Shown: in pieces, positions 39,698 through 43,343 of the stretch
How the letters are laid out: each line of letters opens with the position of its first letter
Numbering within the stretch: the first letter of the stretch is position 1
Virus record (IMG/VR): IMGVR_UViG_3300048918_000106
Location: 1 to 43,343 of that record
Source of the DNA: a virus
DNA length: 43,343 nt
Strand: one strand, 5' to 3'
The notes under the pieces: model-generated
What the model was told of the DNA's origin: nothing
The model's input: the letters and a program-made list of their open reading frames with translations, nothing else
The model's database searches: none
Made by a program: the position numbers and the translations under genes

Positions 39698-42145
39698 GTG
39701 TTCATTCTCCCCGGCGCACTTGCGCCGTTGGCCCGCTTTGCCCAATTCATATTGGTGCAGTTTGTCCCCGAACTGGACGAGCAAGGACGGCCCACGGGCA
39801 AAAACATAAAGCATCCGATAAACCCGGCGACGTTGTTGCGTCATGACGCGCACGACCCGTCGATATGGCGCGATGTGAGCACCATTGCGGCCATTGCTGC
39901 CGCGCTCGGTCCTGGTTGGGGTGTCGGCTTCGTGCTGACCGACGCGGACCCGTTCGGGTGCTTCGACATCGACAAATGCCGCACCGCTGACGGCTGGACG
40001 CCGCACGCGCTGGCGATGCTCGCTGAGCTTCCAGGTGCAACCGAAGTGTCGAACAGCAGCACCGGCCTGCACCAATGGGTTTGCTATCAAGGCGTCGCGC
40101 CGCCGCACCGCAAGCGCGCGCCGAAGGTCAACGGTGTTGATCATCACATGGAGTTTTACACCGGGAAGCGCTTCATTGCGTTTGGCTCGACCGCGAACGG
40201 GCAAATGTACGATGTCACGGCACTGCTACCCGGATTCATCGCAAAGTGGTTCCCGCCCGCGCCGGAAGGTGAACTTGAACTAGACGAGTACAGTACGCCG
40301 GATCCAGCCTATACGCCGCTGACCGACGATGAGCTGTTCACCAAAGCCCGCGCGAGCGTACCGAAGCAGGACGCCGCAGCCGTGTTTGGTGGTGCGCCGC
40401 CGATGGCGTCATTCTCGGACCTGTTCGACCGCAACGTTGCTGTGCTCGCGCGCGTGTTCCCGCCGCAAATGGCCGGCAAGGAATTCAACTATTCGGACGC
40501 TGACGCCGCGCTCGCAAAAGAGCTGGCCTACTGGACCGGCCGCGACGCGCCACGCGTAGCACGCCTCATGCTGCTGTCCGCGCTGCGGCGCGAAAAGTGG
40601 GATACACGCGTACACCGAACATATTTTCAGGACACGATCATCAACGGGATTGGCCGATGCAAGGCGGTCTATCACGTTAAGCCTGTGTTGCCTGCGCCGC
40701 CCCCGCCGGTCGCTGAAGGCGGCGTCACGAAGCCGCAGGCTCAGGTTATCGCGCACAACACGTTTGTTGGCCGGGACAACATTGCGAAAGTTTTTGAAGG
40801 CTGTGTGTACGTGCGCGACAACAACGAAACCTTGCTGCCAAACGGTGATCTTGTTGACCAAGCGCGTTTTAAGGTCGAGTACGCCGGCTACGCCTTTTCC
40901 ATGGACAATCTCAACGAGAAGACAACGCGCGACGCCTGGGATGCTTTTATCAACAACCAAATCATTCGCTTCCCCCGTGTGGAAGGAACAATGTTTGACC
41001 CGAAGTACGAATTTCAAGCGGTGTTGGAACGGGGCGGCCGGCGCTGGGTGAACGTCTACAAAGCGCCCGTCATTGACCGCCGCCCTGGTGACGTTGCGCC
41101 ATTTATGAACCTGCTGCACAAGCTGCTGCCCAACGGTGACGACGCAATCATTTTGCTGTCGTACATGGCCGCTGTCGTGCAGAACCCCGGCATGAAATTC
41201 CGTTGGGCACCCTTTATCCAGGGCGTCGAGGGTAACGGTAAGTCAACCATCATCGGCTGCCTGAAACACGCGCTCGGCAACAAATACATTTTTAGCGTCA
41301 AGGCCGGCATGATCGAGAACGGTTTCAACGCGTGGCTTGAGCACAATATTTTGTACGTGGCCGACGACATCTATTCGTCAAAAGATCGAACCGACATGAT
41401 GGAAGCGTTGAAATCGCTCATCACTGAGCGGGATCAGGCAATCACGTTGAAGGGTATCGACTCCATCCAGAAGCGCATTTGCGGTAACTTCATCTTCACC
41501 GACAACCATAAAGATGCGATGCAGAAGCGCGACGCGACGCGCCGTATCTGCACGCTTTATTGCGCGCAGCAGAGCAAGTACGACCGCAGCCGAGACGGGC
41601 TGACAAAAGAGTTCTTTGTGGGTCGTAACGGCCTGATTCCGTGGCTTGAGCGCGAGGGGTATGCGGCGGTTGCGGAAATGCTGCACACGATGCCGATTGA
41701 CCCGCGCTACAACCCGGCCGGCGAGTGCCAGGAAGCGCCTGACACCAGCGTTACGCACGAAGCCATCGTTGACGGCCGCACGGGCGTTGAGCACGAAGTT
41801 GCGGAATGGATCGAGTTGAGCGAACCGGGCTTCTGCGGCAACTTCGTGAGCGCAAACATGCTAAAGCGCAAACTCAAAGAGAATCCGCAGTTTGCCAAGT
41901 TTGCATCGCACCTGAAGTTGAAGGAAACCATGTTGCGCCTTGGGTATGAGGTGCACCGTGGGCTGGAGCAAGGCCGATGCGTGACCGACGTGCAACCGGA
42001 CGGTATGCGCCCGGTCCTGTACGTCAAAGCCGAAAGCGCAGAGGCGCAATTAAAAGACGGGGCGCTGATCGGTCAGCGTTATCAAGTAGCACAACAGGCC
42101 GCGATGACGGCCGCCATTGAACGGAGGTTCGGAAATGGAACTTGA
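39698..42145 (+). CDS. Primase-polymerase/helicase (NrS-1-like)
   Basis: 815 aa from a GTG start, four bases after the HTH gene. An N-terminal primase-polymerase-like domain has GWGVGFVLTDADPFGCFDID (DxD, ~90) and later HHMEFYTGKRFIAFGS. A linker with DAAAVFGG (225-232) follows. The C-terminal helicase has FIQGVEGNGKSTIIGC (Walker A, ~510) and ILYVADDIYSS (Walker B, ~554), then an SF3/DUF5906-type core. The layout matches phage primase-helicases related to NrS-1 and P4-like proteins, which prime and unwind the replication fork. It pairs with the family B polymerase on the other strand. Confidence 0.87.
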   Translation: MFILPGALAPLARFAQFILVQFVPELDEQGRPTGKNIKHPINPATLLRHDAHDPSIWRDVSTIAAIAAALGPGWGVGFVLTDADPFGCFDIDKCRTADGWTPHALAMLAELPGATEVSNSSTGLHQWVCYQGVAPPHRKRAPKVNGVDHHMEFYTGKRFIAFGSTANGQMYDVTALLPGFIAKWFPPAPEGELELDEYSTPDPAYTPLTDDELFTKARASVPKQDAAAVFGGAPPMASFSDLFDRNVAVLARVFPPQMAGKEFNYSDADAALAKELAYWTGRDAPRVARLMLLSALRREKWDTRVHRTYFQDTIINGIGRCKAVYHVKPVLPAPPPPVAEGGVTKPQAQVIAHNTFVGRDNIAKVFEGCVYVRDNNETLLPNGDLVDQARFKVEYAGYAFSMDNLNEKTTRDAWDAFINNQIIRFPRVEGTMFDPKYEFQAVLERGGRRWVNVYKAPVIDRRPGDVAPFMNLLHKLLPNGDDAIILLSYMAAVVQNPGMKFRWAPFIQGVEGNGKSTIIGCLKHALGNKYIFSVKAGMIENGFNAWLEHNILYVADDIYSSKDRTDMMEALKSLITERDQAITLKGIDSIQKRICGNFIFTDNHKDAMQKRDATRRICTLYCAQQSKYDRSRDGLTKEFFVGRNGLIPWLEREGYAAVAEMLHTMPIDPRYNPAGECQEAPDTSVTHEAIVDGRTGVEHEVAEWIELSEPGFCGNFVSANMLKRKLKENPQFAKFASHLKLKETMLRLGYEVHRGLEQGRCVTDVQPDGMRPVLYVKAESAEAQLKDGALIGQRYQVAQQAAMTAAIERRFGNGT

Positions 42146-42377
42146 CACTGCAATCGGAGCTGCTGAGCACGCCAAGGAACAAGGACATACAAGCTACATG
42201 GCGCGCGCCGCCGTGGCGCTGGCGGCCGAGGTTAAACGGCTGCGTATGAAACTGCAAACGGAAGAAGGCTTGCGGTATTTGGCGGAACAACGAACGCTTG
42301 GTGATCGGGTAAGCGATGGGCGTGGGCGTCTAGGTCGCCCTGGCGCTGACTCGCGCACGCTTGGGAGTGCATCGTGA
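42135..42377 (+). CDS. Small hypothetical protein
   Basis: 80 aa. The ATG at 42135 has GGAGG upstream and overlaps the primase gene by 11 bp. It is helical and charged (ARAAVALAAEVKRLRMKLQT), perhaps a coiled coil, ending in a Gly/Arg/Ser-rich tail. GTGA overlap with the next gene. Function unknown. Confidence 0.55.
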   Translation: MELDTAIGAAEHAKEQGHTSYMARAAVALAAEVKRLRMKLQTEEGLRYLAEQRTLGDRVSDGRGRLGRPGADSRTLGSAS

Positions 42378-42607
42378 TCGGCCGCGCTATGGCTTACATG
42401 CTATTTGCGGTCCTGGTGTGGCTGTTGGCCTACTTCGTTAGCACGTACGCGTCATTCACCCGCGACAAGCAGAACTCGTACCGGCGATACTGCCGGCGCT
42501 GCGGGCAACGGCAAGAGCTGCACGAGAATTGCTTCGGCTTTCACTATTGGGCGGACATGGGGTGTGTTCTTGACACCCAATGCAACTGTCATTTTTGGGC
42601 GGACTAG
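42374..42607 (+). CDS. Small membrane protein with Cys-rich tail
   Basis: 77 aa from GTG at 42374 (overlapping the previous stop), or from ATG at 42389. One transmembrane helix (MAYMLFAVLVWLLAYFVSTY) is followed by a zinc-ribbon-like cytoplasmic or periplasmic tail with CRRC, C, C and CNC (YCRRCGQRQELHENCFG; CVLDTQCNCHFWAD). No family recognised. An early membrane protein may act on the host envelope or in replication anchoring, which is inference. Confidence 0.6.
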   Translation: MIGRAMAYMLFAVLVWLLAYFVSTYASFTRDKQNSYRRYCRRCGQRQELHENCFGFHYWADMGCVLDTQCNCHFWAD

Positions 42608-42609
42608 CC

Positions 42610-42894
42610 ATGTGCTCGGATGCGTACCGGAACGCCCAGCGCGCACAGGTTGCGTCACTGCGTGCGTGGGCGTTCGGTGACGGGCCGATGCCGAGCAAGC
42701 GCATTGTGGTGCGCGTCGAGGACACCAAAGGCCGCTACCCGCCAGCGACGTACAGCCTCGATCCCGCGCTCGGCCCGTTCGGTGCGCAAGCCGCCGCCCT
42801 GGAGACGTACTGTGTTGTAAATAAGTATCAGCCGCCAGCCCAAAAATTATTTTCGCGATTCCGCTTGACACTACCGAATATCGGTATATACTGA
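42610..42894 (+). CDS. Hypothetical protein reading through a promoter
   Basis: 94 aa from ATG at 42610, two bases after the previous stop. Residues 1-80 look like a small soluble domain (RAWAFGDGPMPSKRIVVRVE, YPPATYSLDPALGPFGAQAA). The last ~15 residues (FRLTLPNIGIY) are encoded within the next gene's promoter, so this end is not conserved-looking and the protein may be degenerate at its C-terminus. Confidence 0.45.
   Translation: MCSDAYRNAQRAQVASLRAWAFGDGPMPSKRIVVRVEDTKGRYPPATYSLDPALGPFGAQAAALETYCVVNKYQPPAQKLFSRFRLTLPNIGIY
42865..42892 (+). promoter_or_regulatory. Sigma70 promoter with a spacer palindrome (copy 2)
   Basis: TTGACA, 16-bp spacer, TATACT. The spacer holds TACCGA-ATA-TCGGTA (42872-42886), the same inverted repeat as in the promoter at 26612. 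The leader after -10 (ACTCCATCAAC..AACGGAGC..ATGAAC) also matches that copy, so both appear to be a duplicated regulatory cassette. Confidence 0.85.
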
Positions 42895-42925
42895 CTCCAT
42901 CAACCAACCAAACGGAGCAGTTAAA

Positions 42926-43216
42926 ATGAACTTCCCGAAAATCATACCGAACACCTTCACCACCGAGCAGACCGATACCGGCGTATATCGTTCGGAGCTG
43001 AAAGGCACTGTGCAAGTTGAGTTTGAAGGTATCGCACACACTGTCCCGGCAACCCGCGTTATTGGTGTTGAAATTTTCTACGCAGAAGGTTTCAAGGCTA
43101 AAGGTATGAACAAAAAAGACTACCGCCTGAGCGTCAGCTACCGTCCGGGTGATGACAGCCACGACTGCCGCGTTGGCGGTGGTATCGTAAAAATCTCCAG
43201 CATCTTCAAGGCGTAA
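42926..43216 (+). CDS. Hypothetical protein of a strong early unit
   Basis: 96 aa. Beta-rich in appearance (TGVYRSELKGTVQVEFEGIA, VIGVEIFYAEGFKAKG, DYRLSVSYRPGDD, GGGIVKISSIFKA), no membrane segment, one Cys. GGAG precedes the ATG. It follows a near-consensus promoter with an operator palindrome, so it is probably made early in large amounts. It is not similar to the Cys-rich gene behind the matching promoter beyond the starting MN. No family recognised. Confidence 0.68.
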   Translation: MNFPKIIPNTFTTEQTDTGVYRSELKGTVQVEFEGIAHTVPATRVIGVEIFYAEGFKAKGMNKKDYRLSVSYRPGDDSHDCRVGGGIVKISSIFKA

Positions 43217-43222
43217 TAGTGA

Positions 43223-43242
43223 ACGGGGCAGCAACGCCCCGT
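43223..43242 (+). terminator. 7-bp hairpin after the 42926 gene
   Basis: ACGGGGC, loop AGCAAC, GCCCCGT: a perfect 7-bp stem just past the stop. No T run follows, so it may be a weak terminator or an mRNA-end structure. Confidence 0.4.
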
Positions 43243-43263
43243 GTTCAATCGCAGGGGCGCAAA

Positions 43264-43343
43264 ATGGCACTCAGTAAGAAATTTCTAGAGTTCGTCAAGG
43301 ATAACAATCGAATCAAGGATTGGTATCACGACGGCACCTATTA
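43264..43343 (+). CDS. Partial gene at the window end
   Basis: An ATG after AGGGGCGCAAA opens a frame reading MALSKKFLEFVKDNNRIKDW, then YHDGTY, cut by the window edge. No conclusion on function is possible. If the window is a circular or permuted genome, the frame would run only six more codons into its own start (to a TAG at 17-19), giving a 32-aa peptide. Confidence 0.5.
   Translation, partial: MALSKKFLEFVKDNNRIKDWYHDGTY

Noticed and set aside
1-43343. tRNA genes, CRISPR arrays, insertion sequences, integrase or CI-like repressor
   Set aside because: None seen on reading; no D-loop/T-loop pattern, no regular spaced repeats, no recombinase or transposase motifs. A tool-based scan would settle tRNAs.

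Overview
The window is almost entirely a phage genome, about 43.3 kb of GC-rich DNA packed with short, mostly overlapping genes. The tail genes include a DUF3383-type contractile sheath, a tube, a tape measure, a plug, a hub, a spike, gpW/gp25 and J-like baseplate proteins. This makes it a myovirus-type (contractile-tailed) phage. Two lipoprotein signal peptides, a small holin and a GH73-like endolysin point to a Gram-negative host. The base composition and head-gene families (DUF1073, DUF2213, DUF2184, DUF4054) suggest a beta- or gammaproteobacterium, but the host cannot be named from the sequence. No integrase, CI-like repressor, tRNA or CRISPR array was seen, so a virulent life style is likely but unproven.

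Layout. 1-240: non-coding leader with tandem repeats and a palindrome in front of the terminase genes. 241-9658: packaging and head genes, all on + (small and large terminase, portal, Mu F-like protein, a lipoprotein cargo gene, DUF2213 protease/scaffold with a probable internal start, cement protein, major capsid protein). 9661-11515: neck and connector. 11528-20766: contractile tail and baseplate, with a probable -1 frameshift in the tail chaperone pair and a lysozyme domain in the tape measure. 20776-23343: tail fibre and glycine-rich adhesin. 23346-25432: lysis region with an HNH gene and a lipoprotein. 25375-33415: early and replication genes on the minus strand (family B DNA polymerase, Enc34-like ssDNA-binding protein, DUF2800 nuclease-like protein, DUF1643, small Cys-rich proteins). 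33506-43216: early and replication genes on + (SF2 helicase, VRR-NUC, C5 cytosine methyltransferase, SLOG-like protein, ParB-like protein, TetR-like HTH protein, primase-helicase). A gene cut by the window edge starts at 43264.

How it works together. Late genes read in one direction from 241 to about 25.4 kb and converge on the leftward early operons. The early operons diverge from the 33.4-33.5 kb gap. Early transcription appears to use host sigma70 polymerase. Six early promoters share the extended element TTGACY-N4-RATCA, and two more carry a TACCGA-N3-TCGGTA palindrome between -35 and -10, with near-identical leaders, at opposite ends of the early region. The replication proteins share short linear peptides (an AAxVFGG box and an AGWTD-type repeat) embedded in proline-rich linkers, which suggests a common docking or co-assembly scheme. 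The methyltransferase gene is split by a run of 15 Gs that could be a phase-variation switch or a sequencing artefact.

No stretch longer than 300 bases lacks a gene.
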